Part shown: piece after piece, positions 8,693 through 18,025 of the stretch
Numbering within the stretch: position 1 is the stretch's first letter
Layout of the letters: each line of letters starts with the position of its first letter
From: Pycnococcus provasolii
Taxonomy: Eukaryota > Chlorophyta > Pseudoscourfieldiophyceae > Pseudoscourfieldiales > Pycnococcaceae
Assembly: GCA_938743325.2 (NCBI GenBank)
Contig: OW568879.1
Location: forward strand, 1 to 64,000
Reading direction: 5' to 3'
DNA length: 64,000 bases
Notes under the pieces: model-generated
What the model was told of the DNA's origin: nothing
Database searches by the model: none
What the model saw: the letters and a program-made list of their open reading frames with translations, nothing else
Translations under genes and position numbers: made by a program

Positions 8693-9358
8693 ATGTCGGA
8701 CCCTTTGGCAGCGGCGGAGGCGCTCAACAGGAAGTGCAAGGAAGCCTTCAAAAAGTACGACCTGGATGGAAACGGAACGCTTGAGCGTAACGAGCTCACG
8801 CAGGCGCTCGAGGACCTCGGGCTGCTGAAGGGCGTCGACAAGCCTTCGATTGGCTCGTTCGTCATTGACATGTTCGGACGGCTCGACAAGAATGGAGACC
8901 AGCACCTGCAGTTTGAGGAGTTTGCGGAACTCTACAATAGCGTCGTGCGCGAGAAGGAGCTTATGAGCAAGGGCAGCGCGTACGGCGTGGGAAGTGACTT
9001 GCACGAGGTGTTCATCACCTTCGCAAATTTTGGCAAGACGTCGCGCAAGGAGGAAATGGACGGCAAGAACTGGGCCAAGTTCTGTAAGGACAGCAAGGTT
9101 GCGGACAAGAAGATGTTCACGATGACAGACGTTGACATGACGTTCGCCAAGGTGAAGCCTAAGGGTGGCCGTCTTATCAACTTCCAGGAGTTTTCCCGTG
9201 GGTTGAATATTGCGGCTGAGAAAAAGGGCCTTGACTACGACACGCTTGTCGGTCGCGTTTGCAACGCCGGCGGGCCTGAGGTGAAGGCGACACGCGCGGA
9301 CAGCGTGAAGTTCCACGACGACAAGAGCATGTACACGGGCATGCACAAGGGCAAGTGA
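8693..9358 (+). CDS. EF-hand plus p25-alpha (TPPP-like) protein
   Basis: The protein has 221 residues. Two EF-hands are clear: DLDGNGTLERNE at 23-34 and DKNGDQHLQFEE at 65-76, both with canonical Ca2+ ligands. Residues about 100-190 form a p25-alpha domain (FANFGKT, MDGKNWAKFCKDSKV, FTMTDVDMTFAKVKPKGGR, INFQEFSRGL). The C-terminal segment DSVKFHDDKSMYTGMHKGK corresponds to the tubulin-binding T/KFTGSHKxR region. Tubulin polymerization-promoting proteins bind and bundle microtubules and follow the distribution of cilia, so this supports a flagellate life stage. EF-hands fused in front of p25-alpha are a known protist arrangement. The start ATG is preceded by GAAACA and is the first in frame. 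Confidence 0.9.
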   Translation: MSDPLAAAEALNRKCKEAFKKYDLDGNGTLERNELTQALEDLGLLKGVDKPSIGSFVIDMFGRLDKNGDQHLQFEEFAELYNSVVREKELMSKGSAYGVGSDLHEVFITFANFGKTSRKEEMDGKNWAKFCKDSKVADKKMFTMTDVDMTFAKVKPKGGRLINFQEFSRGLNIAAEKKGLDYDTLVGRVCNAGGPEVKATRADSVKFHDDKSMYTGMHKGK

Positions 9359-9524
9359 TTTGTCACAACCACGGATAAGCCGTCCTTTTTTTCCCCTTAA
9401 CCCCCAACTGGTTACTACTGGAACTGTTCGGGGACGGCACGAGAAAGTAGAAACGGACGCCCGGTTTGTTCGGCCCTTTATTTCACACGCCTTTTCCCGG
9501 TCAGTCAGAACTGTACCTGCCACC

Positions 9525-10532
9525 ATGTCCGCGACCGCCGTCGACAGGTACCTGCCGTCTCAGCTGCCTGCGCTCGACATACGCCTGTCACGCCTTGACC
9601 GCGTGTACGCGCCAGGCGACGTCGTACATGGCATGCTCATCGTGCTCCTGCCTCCAAGGCAGCACGTCAGCCACACGGGACTTGCCGTCACCGCCGCGGG
9701 ACTCGCGGAGGTGCTGCACCCACGAGCTGGGCCACGCACGACGCCTTTGCTCTCGGAAAAGCTTGTCGACGTGCCTGAAGGTAAACTCGTGCCTGACGAA
9801 GGAACGTCAAATGCAGAGGTGCCAATCAAGCGCTTCCCGTTCAAGTTTAAGGTTCCTGGCGAAGCGCGCATGGAGACGTACCACGGCCAGCACGCGAACG
9901 TTACGTACGCCATCACGGGCGAGCTCAAGCGCGGCATGTTCAGCATGGCGCTCACGTCGACGTGCGAATTTATCGTCGAGACGAAAGGCGTGCCACGGCC
10001 ACCGGCGCCATCGTCAGGAATTGCGAGCGATGGGACAAAGTCCTTGCAGTTTGCAATACGCGCGGCTGATCAAGAGAGACTACCCACCGACCTGCGCCAG
10101 TCGGACTTTGAGTTTGCAGGCACGCTGTCGTTTACGACGTGCGCGGTGAATTTCCCACTAGAGGGCGAACTGCACGTCGTGCATCGACCACCTCGAGCTG
10201 TGCAGGAAGTAGTACTCGTGCTCATGCGTGTGGAGAAGCTTGGCGAAACGTCGAAGAATGAGCAGGTGTTCCGCACTCCCGTCGTGTACATACAGGCGGC
10301 GGATGGTGACTTCGCAGAGCACGGAAGCTGGCCAATTCCTCTGCTGCTCGTCTTCCCACGCCTCTTCTGCTGTCCGGACATTAACCACGTCACATTCCGC
10401 GTTCGTTTCGAGCTCGACGTCATCATCACCTTCGCACCCTCTGAAAACGACAAGAAGGATGCGACGCCAGTCGAAGCGAAGACAAGCATACCTCTAACGT
10501 TGTATCGCCTATCGGACGACGCGGATCAGTAA
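9525..10532 (+). CDS. VPS26C: VPS26C (DSCR3), arrestin-fold subunit of the retriever complex
   Basis: The protein has 335 residues starting at the CACCATG at 9525. The frame stays open upstream, but that stretch has no homology. The N-terminal arrestin half begins ALDIRLSRLDRVYAPGDVVHG. The C-terminal half carries EVVLVLMRVEKLG, the IQAADGD motif and VFPRLFCCPDINHVTFRVRFEL, which match the VPS26C/DSCR3 family rather than VPS26A/B. VPS26C works with VPS35L and VPS29 in retriever, which recycles membrane proteins from endosomes. It lies in tandem only 166 bp after TPPP and converges on the next gene. Confidence 0.85.
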   Translation: MSATAVDRYLPSQLPALDIRLSRLDRVYAPGDVVHGMLIVLLPPRQHVSHTGLAVTAAGLAEVLHPRAGPRTTPLLSEKLVDVPEGKLVPDEGTSNAEVPIKRFPFKFKVPGEARMETYHGQHANVTYAITGELKRGMFSMALTSTCEFIVETKGVPRPPAPSSGIASDGTKSLQFAIRAADQERLPTDLRQSDFEFAGTLSFTTCAVNFPLEGELHVVHRPPRAVQEVVLVLMRVEKLGETSKNEQVFRTPVVYIQAADGDFAEHGSWPIPLLLVFPRLFCCPDINHVTFRVRFELDVIITFAPSENDKKDATPVEAKTSIPLTLYRLSDDADQ

Positions 10533-10647
10533 TTGTAGTTCTGGTAACATCCCTCCTTGTAGTTTAGATATGTTATGGAGATGCAAGGAACAAAAGGAAA
10601 AGTTGTTGTTGTTTGTTGCGAATCTTATTAAAAAACGACTGACAACG

Positions 10648-12408
10648 TCAAAGCAGCTCAGTACCGATGTTTCCAAGCGCGTCGGGCACGACGCCCTTGG
10701 CGCGCGTCCTTTCCATCGCGAGTCGAGTGGCATCTGTGGCAAGCATGCCCGATGCACCTTCGTCCTTGACGACTCTCTTTGCATCTGCGTACTTGCCGCG
10801 CGTCTGTCTTTGGGCGCGCGGGTACCCCGACATACCGTCGTCAAACATTAACGCTCGCTCTCTCGCCGACGATGCGGAGCTCGGCAACGGCGACATCGTG
10901 CTGCTGCCGCTGAACGGCGGCGGTCCCAGATGGCGCCTCTGGTGCATGTTCTCCACGGAAAACATGCGATAACCGCCACCTCCGTAAGATGTGTAAAACT
11001 CCTCGCCGGCGACGGCATTCTCGCCAAGGTCTCGCATGCCAAACTGCGAATTCGTCTTTCCCCAGCCGAGGCGGTTCGGCACCGCGGGCTTGTCCGACTG
11101 CTTGACGTGAACTGTGCCGTACATGCTCGGGCCAAAGTCTGGCTCTGTGTACGCGTCGTCGCGCAGTCGAACGTTCGAGCGCTGACGTCGCCCCGTGTCC
11201 GGAGGGATGAACTGCGGCGTGTGCTTCTTGTTGAACTCGCCGTTGTACTCCGTGGCCGTGACCATGTTCTTGTACTGCGATCCAAATCCGGGCAGTGGGT
11301 GTGTTGTGCCAGGTTTCGCGCCAGGACGCTGTCTCCCAACGTTGGGCGGCACGTAGTCGTTGTTGCTCCATGCACCCGTAACCTCGTCCGTGGGGAAGTG
11401 CACGTCCACGCCTCCACCCTTCGCAGCGGGTGAATTGCGTGCCATGGGCCGTGAAATATTGACGGCATTCTGCTTCGTGTCGCTTGGCTCGGGAAACGCG
11501 CGGTGCCCATCCTCCGGGAGATGCTCAAGCGCTTCCTTCAAAGGGTCGCTCGAGGCATTTCCGACGTGCTTCATGTTCGACCGCGTGTTGTGTTTCACAG
11601 TGTATGCAGCCTTCCCAAAAGGTTGGCTGTAGTGTGCCCTGTGCGTGGCTGACAGCTGTGGCTCTGCAGCCTCCGCAGTCACGTAGTCGAGGCCGACGTT
11701 CGACGAGTTGCGCATCGGATTGAGACGCGCCGGAACGCCTCTTGTTGCACCTGCGGCGGCAAGGCCCGTAGCGTTTGTTGTTGTGGATAGCGAAAGCGCT
11801 GGACCGCAGTGTTCGTGCCACTGGCTGGCAAACGTCTCCTTGCGATAGTGCTGGCGTGGCGTCGTGCCTGGGTTCTTGAAGTGACTGTTGCTGGTTGCGA
11901 CAAACTCAGGCTGCGCACCAATTATGCCAAAACCCAGTGCGACGACGTCGTCGCTGTGCCTTAGTCCCCCACCAAGTGGAACGTGGCTTCCAAAGTCGGC
12001 AGTTTTCTTCGCGAAGTACTGCGCGCGCGTCTCCGTCAAGCGCGGGTCGCGCGCCTGCCTTGCACCCTCGATGCAGTCACGCGTGAACGAGCTGGCGTTC
12101 CGGTCCCAGCGGCAGCGTGTCTGGTTACCCACCTGCGAGGCGAGCTCTGTCGCAGACTCTTTCACAAGTGGCTCGTTTTTCCCGAGCGTGCGGTGTGCGT
12201 GATACGACGCGCCGACATCCTTGCCATACAAGGATTTCGTTTGGAACGACTTTTTCGGATAGTCACGAAAGATAAGGTCCGACACCGTTCTGACGGACTT
12301 GAGGTGGAACGGCTGCGGCGGCGTCTGCGGGTTGTGGTAGTCGCGCTTCTTCCCCAGCACAAGGCTTATGCACCCGTCGTCCGGGTTCTTCAGAGAGCGC
12401 TGCGCCAT
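10648..12408 (-). CDS. Uncharacterised 586-residue protein, possibly flagellar
   Basis: The ORF is long and single-exon, from a GCC-ATG at 12408. The sequence is polar, rich in His, Asn, Pro and Tyr, with no transmembrane or enzymatic motif. Short aromatic modules recur, such as NSHFKNPG, RAHYSQPFGKA and NNDYVPPNVG, and DFGPSMYGT is similar in style. Such extended, repeat-poor, Tyr/Pro-rich chains are common in microtubule inner proteins of axonemes, but no family was recognised, so that reading is weak. Codon use looks like its neighbours, and an ORF this long is unlikely by chance. Confidence 0.7.
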   Translation of the reverse strand: MAQRSLKNPDDGCISLVLGKKRDYHNPQTPPQPFHLKSVRTVSDLIFRDYPKKSFQTKSLYGKDVGASYHAHRTLGKNEPLVKESATELASQVGNQTRCRWDRNASSFTRDCIEGARQARDPRLTETRAQYFAKKTADFGSHVPLGGGLRHSDDVVALGFGIIGAQPEFVATSNSHFKNPGTTPRQHYRKETFASQWHEHCGPALSLSTTTNATGLAAAGATRGVPARLNPMRNSSNVGLDYVTAEAAEPQLSATHRAHYSQPFGKAAYTVKHNTRSNMKHVGNASSDPLKEALEHLPEDGHRAFPEPSDTKQNAVNISRPMARNSPAAKGGGVDVHFPTDEVTGAWSNNDYVPPNVGRQRPGAKPGTTHPLPGFGSQYKNMVTATEYNGEFNKKHTPQFIPPDTGRRQRSNVRLRDDAYTEPDFGPSMYGTVHVKQSDKPAVPNRLGWGKTNSQFGMRDLGENAVAGEEFYTSYGGGGYRMFSVENMHQRRHLGPPPFSGSSTMSPLPSSASSARERALMFDDGMSGYPRAQRQTRGKYADAKRVVKDEGASGMLATDATRLAMERTRAKGVVPDALGNIGTELL

Positions 12409-12752
12409 GGTGAGGTGTGCGTGCGTGCGTGCGTGCGTGCGTGCGGTGCGGTTTGTACAGCGGGAAGGGGACCCGCCAGGCCGGGGAGGGAGGAGCCGAC
12501 CACCTTGGGCTTGGGGCAGGAGGGACCACAGGAGGGCCTCAGTGCAGTGCCGTTGTGGGTTTCGTCCAGGTCGCCCCGTCTTCGGGCCCGGTGCGCGAGG
12601 TCATTGCATGAATGCATGGGCGGGCAGTCGTGGTCCAGGCAGCCAGGTGGTGCAACGCACCTGTCTGCCTGTTCAACGGCACGACTCGCCCTCTAATCTA
12701 ACTGAGCCCTGCAGTCTGCTGCCCTGCTCCGATGAGGCAGTACTGTCTGACT
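12409..12752. other. Intergenic region left of the DIRS-order fossil
   Basis: Starts with a (TGCG)n microsatellite at about 12,418-12,450, immediately 5' of the preceding gene. No gene was found between it and the first repeat of the retroelement. Confidence 0.6.
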
Positions 12753-15700
12753 GGGAACCCCCCTGCCTATCCCGTCCTTTGGATTGTGTACAACTGTGCG
12801 ACGATTTGAGAAGTAGTAACTGCAACGAGTCTTACACGAGATGTGTAATTACAGGTGGGGGCGCCCAACGACGAACGAATCGTTGGCAGGAGGTTGTCGT
12901 CGCGGTCGACTTCTCCATTTCCCCATGCCTGGCAGGAACGGCAAAGCCGAGCGTGCCAGACACAGAGAGGGAGAACCTCAAGGTGTAGCTGCGGCTGCGT
13001 AGTAAGAGGGTGGGATGGGTGGGAGTTTCGCGGTTATGCGCGTCGCACCCAGTTCACGCAGTATGGCGTAGTCTCCAGCCAGGCCAGGATCCTCCGGATC
13101 TCCTCTGCTCGGAATGTCAGCAATGTTTGCATCCGAATCCAACCACTCGAACCAGACTTGTCTGTGCAAGTGGTCGAGGTGCAGTTGGTTCACAACGCTC
13201 GGTCCCGTGCAGTCCATGATATCGGCGCTAACCAAGCTCTCCATGGGTGTACCGAAACCGGCGGTCATGTCGGCGATCGACAGTGCGGAGGGAATCCTGG
13301 CTCGGCTGACAGCACCGCGAACGCAAGGCCTGAAGTATACGCTGTCGTTCGCACTGAGGCAGGCGGAGGAAAACGTGCGGACGATCCTAGTATCTGCGAA
13401 GGCTGCAGTGCCGCCGAAGAAAGAGAAGCAGGAGCCGAAGGAAGACACGAAGAAGCGCGGTGCGGACGGCGGAGCTGGCGGCGGCGGAGGGAAGAGCACT
13501 CGACCGAAGTGGGCAGAGGATCTGGCGAAGGAGATGAAGGCGATGGCAAGCACTGCCTCGCAGGCAGGAAGTACGATGCCAGCGCAAACGCATGAGCGTC
13601 GAATTGGCGGGAACCCGAAGAATCCATTCGGATGTATTCGGGAGGCGCAGAACGCGGGATCATGCACGATGCCCTGCAAGTTTTCGCACGAGGAGGAAAA
13701 GCTGAAGGCGTTGCGCTGAGCGGTGGTAGAGCGAGCAGAGCATTACGGAATAAACGCCACGGGTTGCGACGTTGCATGAAAACGGCGTACGGAAACGATG
13801 TAACGGAACGGAAAAGAAAACACATTAAGGGTGGGCAACATGGGTGGGTGTTTTCAGGTCGTAGCTTGTCGTCACGCAGTTGGTGACTAGCTTCGACGTC
13901 AAGAATGACTCCGGGACTGGCTGCGTATAGGGTTCGTATCAATCCAATCCTTGGGGTTCCCAATTGTACTTATGCCGAGCCCATCCAAACCGTCGACAAG
14001 CGGGAACCCCCCTGCCTATCCCGTCCTTTGGATTGTGTACAACTGTGCGACGATTTGAGAAGTAGTAACTGCAACGAGTCTTACACGAGATGTGTAATTA
14101 CAGGTGGGGGCGCCCAACGACGAACGAATCGTTGGCAGGAGGTTGTCGTCGCGGTCGACTTCTCCATTTCCCACAGGTTACCTAACGGTGTAGATGTAGA
14201 CATCGTTGATCAAACTGCGATCTCGCGGAACGAACGGCGGACGGCGTAGGAGCGTGTTGCGGCTGTGCGACGTTCAGGTCAATATTGATCCTACTTGTCT
14301 AACGAACTTCGGCGGTGCGACGTTCAGATCAATATTGATCCTACTTGTCTAACGTACTGCGGCGGTGCGACGTTCGGATCAGTATTGATCCTACTTGTCT
14401 AACGAACTGCGGTTGGACGAGCATGTGGCAGGACGAGCATCGCTGAAATGAGGCGCACGCATCATCCATCAGCCCCAAGGGTCTCAAAAAGATCCCAGCC
14501 GCCATGAAACGGGAGCGCAGGAACACCAAGACGCGTGACGACGGCGGCACACGCGGCGATGGCCTGTTGCAAAATCGGCAAAACGATCTGTTCAGCATGC
14601 GCACGGCTGTAGAGATCGGGCATACGAGCGAGAGACTCAGCAGCGGACGTAGCAGCGGGCGGTGAGTCGGGGAGGGCTGCAGAGAGACTGCCACACCACC
14701 GTCCAAGTTCGACGCGAAGGTCAGCGGACATGCCGCAGAATCTGGATACGGTGGGGAGGAATCGACGGCAGCACGCAGGCGAGTAAAGAGCAGCCTCGTC
14801 GGGCGGCATGCCGATGCAGCGGAGGACATGTTGGAGGCTGAGCGACGCCCGATGCGGCGACAGCGGCGCGTTAACGAAGGCTGTAGCGTTGCGCAGCGGA
14901 TCTGCGAACGGTGCATTGGTATCCCGGAAGATGAAGCTGGGGTTCGTAATGTCAGAGAAGGTATGGCGGAGGATAGAGTCGAGATCAACACCAGTGACGC
15001 CGCGAACAGGTATCCAGAACGCACGGCGCGAGCGGGAGACTTTGTCAGTGAGAGCATCTTGAGCATGAAACGAAGGTGAGGAAGAGCATGACGGTGGCGC
15101 GGGCGACACAGCAAGAACGTTGATGGGAGAAGCAGGGTCCGAGCGATGCTGAATTTGCGTGAAGCGCGAAACTGAAAGGATCTGGGAAGCCCAAGCAGCG
15201 GCATGAGAGCGCTCGAATACAGTGCCAGTAGACGAGGCAGCAAAGCGCTCCAATCTCGCCAGAATACCGAGGCTCATGACGCACGGCGCCGAAGACGACG
15301 GGCGTTGCGTAGGGCGAAGGTTGTGCAGTAACGAACAATCCAGCGGAAAGTCGAACCCACCATGCGTGGTGAGCCAGGTCAGGCCACGCTGGAGGGTGAG
15401 CAGCGACGTAGCGCGCGTTACGCCACGCTGACGCCGATCAAAGAGCGCACGCGTAGCGAGCCCGCTCAGAGATGGCGAGATGCGCGTGTGCGAAGCAGCA
15501 GCAGCGTCATGCAGATCACGCAGAGTAGTAGCGACAGGTCCGAGCGTAGACGGGCCGAAGCGGACAAGAATCTGGAGGACGAGGTAGGCGACGTGAGCAG
15601 GATCAGCACGAAAGCATTCAGCGAGGGAAGAGCCCAGCATGCGCGCGATGGCTTCATCAGGAAGCAGCGGAAGCAAGCGCGCCGCATCACGGAGGCGATC

Positions 15701-16117
15701 ACGGCATTGAAGATCGGCAAGAGTAAGAATCGACGATGCAGTAGGAACAGGGGAAAGACGAGCAACAGCAGAAGGAACGAAGGAAGCCCAGGAGTTGGAT
15801 GGGTAACGGGCGGACGACGAGGCAGGAGGAGGAAGATATAGGGAAGAGTTGAGCGGCGCGACGGGTGGTGGAGCGACCGGAATGGAAGGGAAGACAGCGG
15901 CGCGGTGAGGTGGTGCATCGTCAATGGCACGAGCAGCAGCCGTCGCGGCATGCAAAAGCATGGTGTTTTCAGGTCGTAGCTTGTCGTCACGCAGTTGGTG
16001 ACTAGCTTCGACGTCAAGAATGACTCCGGGACTGGCTGCGTATAGGGTTCGTATCAATCCAATCCTTGGGGTTCCCAATTGTACTTATGCCGAGCCCATC
16101 CAAACCGTCGACAAGCG
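12753..16117. mobile_element. Fossil DIRS-order (PAT/Kangaroo-like) tyrosine-recombinase retroelement
   Basis: Two pairs of near-identical direct repeats define the element: A at 12,753-12,923 and 14,002-14,172 (171 bp each), and B at 13,847-14,002 and 15,962-16,117 (156 bp each). B1 abuts A2 exactly. This A1...B1A2...B2 layout is the split-direct-repeat hallmark of PAT/DIRS elements, which integrate as circles through a tyrosine recombinase. Recognisable parts are a Gag-like region with a Cys/His finger (plus strand, about 13,240-13,719), an RNase-H-like segment (minus strand, about 12,980-13,200) and a tyrosine-recombinase-like ORF (minus strand, 14,462-16,078). The reverse transcriptase proper is not recognised, so the copy is broken, with at least one large loss. 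The paired repeats look almost identical, so it is probably young. Confidence 0.75.
14261..14410. repeat. 50-bp tandem repeat, three copies, inside the retroelement
   Basis: Units begin at 14261, 14311 and 14361 and share the words TGCGACGTTC and ATTGATCCTACTTGTCTAACG. Each unit contains the small palindrome TCAATATTGA (or a one-base variant). The array lies between the A2 repeat and the 3' end of the recombinase ORF, so it may be the element's regulatory or packaging region. That role is inferred. Confidence 0.9.
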
Positions 16118-16189
16118 TAATGGACCATGCCACGCCACGGTAAGTTGAGGAAGAAGTGCTCTCACTCCTCGGAACGGCACAGTAGGCGC

Positions 16190-16200
16190 AAACCCCTACT
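16190..16200 (+). promoter_or_regulatory. AAACCCCTAC motif upstream of the YbaB gene
   Basis: AAACCCCTACT occurs 82 bp before the ATG at 16282. The same word is found upstream of the LRR/hydrolase pair, Nup85 and LIG1, so it is a candidate shared promoter element. Confidence 0.4.
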
Positions 16201-16281
16201 ATTTTAATTCCCAACCCCGATAGCTTGCGCCACCCTTATCCTAAGATTTTGATATTCTCGGCCGTCACTTTTCACCCCACC

Positions 16282-17103
16282 ATGATGACGAGTACCAAAC
16301 CCATGGCGGCACGAAGGCAGGCGGCGTGCGTAACGAGAAGCCGGGCCGCAACACAGCAGCGACGCAGCACGATCGTTCGACGTGCGCAGTCTGGGCCGGG
16401 TGGGGGCGGCATGGAAGACATGAAAAAGGCGGCGGAAGCCTTGAAGGTACGATGCGATACGATGGCGGCGGCAGATAACGGGTGGGGGTGGCTAAGATGC
16501 AGTGAGAGCGAATAGCCTGTAGCGAGGGACCGCCTCACGCACGCCATTGGCCATTGTGCCGGGTGGTTGGGGGCGACGTGCCTGTTCCGGTCAGCCGTCT
16601 CTTGTGCCTGAATCTATCCTTTTACTAATACTCCAACGTATGTGACACAACACTAAACAGGGCCTCGACTTGGGGAATATGGGTAAGCTCATGGAAAATG
16701 CGCGCAAGGCTCAGCAGCAAGTGCAGCAAGAGGCTATGCAGGTGCAGGCGGAAATGGCGGTGACGGAATTCGAGGGGTTTGACGAAGACGAGACTGTGCG
16801 AGTGCGTGGCTTATCCTTTGAATTCGAGCTCGGACTAGACAGAGTCCAGCCTTTGATGCACGACTTCTAACACTTCGCACACAAAACAACGCAACGAATC
16901 ATCCAAAACAGGCGGTGCTCACAGGTGATCAGCGTCCTACCGCGGTGGAGTTGACAGACGCGGCTATGCAAAAGTCACCGGAGGAGTTGGGCAAGGCGAT
17001 CACCGAGGCATACCAGGACGCTCATACCAAGTCGAGCGTCGCGCTCAAGGAGCGCATGCGCGAGCTCGCGAACAAGCTCGGCCTGCCAACACCTCCTATG
17101 TGA
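16282..17103 (+). CDS. YbaB/EbfC-family (STIC2-like) protein, plastid-targeted, three exons
   Basis: The exons are 16282-16446, 16661-16801 and 16912-17103, giving 165 residues; all junctions are phase 0. Both introns use GT (GTACGA, GTGCGT) and CAG/ACAG acceptors, and intron 1 holds TTTACTAAT, a good branch-point word. Residues 1-40 are Arg/Ser/Ala-rich with no acidic residues, like a chloroplast transit peptide. The YbaB domain then reads LGNMGKLMENARKAQQQVQQ, a short beta-hairpin stretch ending DEDETVR, then AVLTGDQRP and ELTDAAMQ, closing with ANKLGLPTPPM. Bacterial YbaB binds DNA; plant STIC2 has been linked to thylakoid protein biogenesis. The plastid location is inferred from the leader. 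Confidence 0.85.
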
Positions 17104-17271
17104 AGCAGGCTGGCGAGCGTGCGTGTGTGTTTTGGGGATAGGAATGCGTCGGAGGCGCGAGTTGGAGTGGTAAATAATCTGTAGTGCAGATAATAAAAAG
17201 AAAATTATGACCGTAACAAAGGCGTCGTCGACGTCAATGGCAGAGATCTATCTCAACAACGGCGTAGGCCT

Positions 17272-17706
17272 TTACTTCTTCTTTCCCTTTCCAAAGATTG
17301 AGCTCATCACGAGTCCTGTTTGTGGGTGTATAAATAAATGAGATTGGTGGTTTGTTAGAGCGAAAAAGATATACCTTCTTTGTTATGTTGCAGTTACGTC
17401 GTTTGAATATGGAACGTACCGTACGTGACTCCCGCAACCACCGCACCTCCTCGAAGCACCTGGTTATGGTAGCGAGTGCCACGTTGGTGTGTGCGTGTGA
17501 ACATGTGAGTTTTTTTTTTCTCGTCTGCGTCGAACATAGTTGCACCCCACAAGGAAAAGGCTAACGGCACTCCCATCCTGCGCCGTTTCCCCGGCGGTTT
17601 CGCGCCCCCCGTCCTCGCCCGCGAAACGTGCGTTGCCCTCCCTCCTCGCGCGTGCGACGTGTTCACTTACCGTCGCGAGGTTGCTCTTCCCGGTGTATGA
17701 TGGCAT
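17272..17706 (-). CDS. 39-residue spliced protein resembling mitochondrial ATP synthase subunit e
   Basis: This is a tiny gene assembled from three exons: 17671-17706, 17420-17459 (40 nt) and 17272-17315. Donors are GTAAGT and GTACGT; acceptors follow CCAG and ACAG. Frame continuity is exact (36+40+44 = 120 nt, TAA stop). The product starts MPSYTGKSNLAT, continues VLRGGAVVAGVTYGLVMSS (one hydrophobic helix with a G-x-x-x-Y-G motif) and ends in a basic FGKGKKK tail. Plant subunit-e-like proteins have the same layout (YSGTSTLALVAR, then a Gly-rich membrane helix, then a Lys-rich tail). Subunit e helps dimerise ATP synthase at cristae edges. The homology is judged by eye on a very short sequence. 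Confidence 0.6.
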
Positions 17707-18025
17707 GGCGTCGTGTTGTGGTTGCGTACTGTATGGTGCGGAGAAAAGGAGGGAGGAGGGGAGGAGGGGGGAGGAGGGGCAGACCCTAAGATTAGCTAGG
17801 CATAACCCTAACAACCCTAACAAAACCCTAACACGGTATGGGATCTTTTTCTTTTCTCGCCCGTCCTTCCCTCCCCTCCCTCCTTTCTCGTCCGCTTTTG
17901 CGCCGCGCCGCCTGCTGTCTGCCTTTCTTGTGCCTGCCCCCTGCCCCGACCCAGACGACCCGCACAACACATAACCTAAGAACTAATAATCTCATCCGCG
18001 AAACGCCCACCCACGTCCGCGCACC
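17707..18025. promoter_or_regulatory. Divergent promoter with telomere-like boxes
   Basis: Lies between the subunit-e-like gene and pyruvate kinase. From 17782 to 17833 the words ACCCTAAG, AACCCTAACA, AACCCTAACA and AACCCTAACA follow one another with short spacers, resembling plant telo-boxes. A purine-rich GGAGG run precedes them, and a CT-rich tract lies between them and the kinase ATG. Confidence 0.5.

Noticed and set aside
11983-12988. Long plus-strand ORFs opposite the 586-residue gene and running into the retroelement
   Set aside because: Arg/Leu-rich composition typical of GC-rich antisense, no homology, and they span unrelated features.
14341-15243. Alternative minus-strand ORF within the recombinase region
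   Set aside because: Off-frame shadow of the longer recombinase-like ORF, with Ser/Leu/Arg composition typical of shifted frames.
17234-17545. Minus-strand ORF of 103 codons
   Set aside because: It crosses the introns of the spliced subunit-e-like gene and reads the last exon in the wrong frame.
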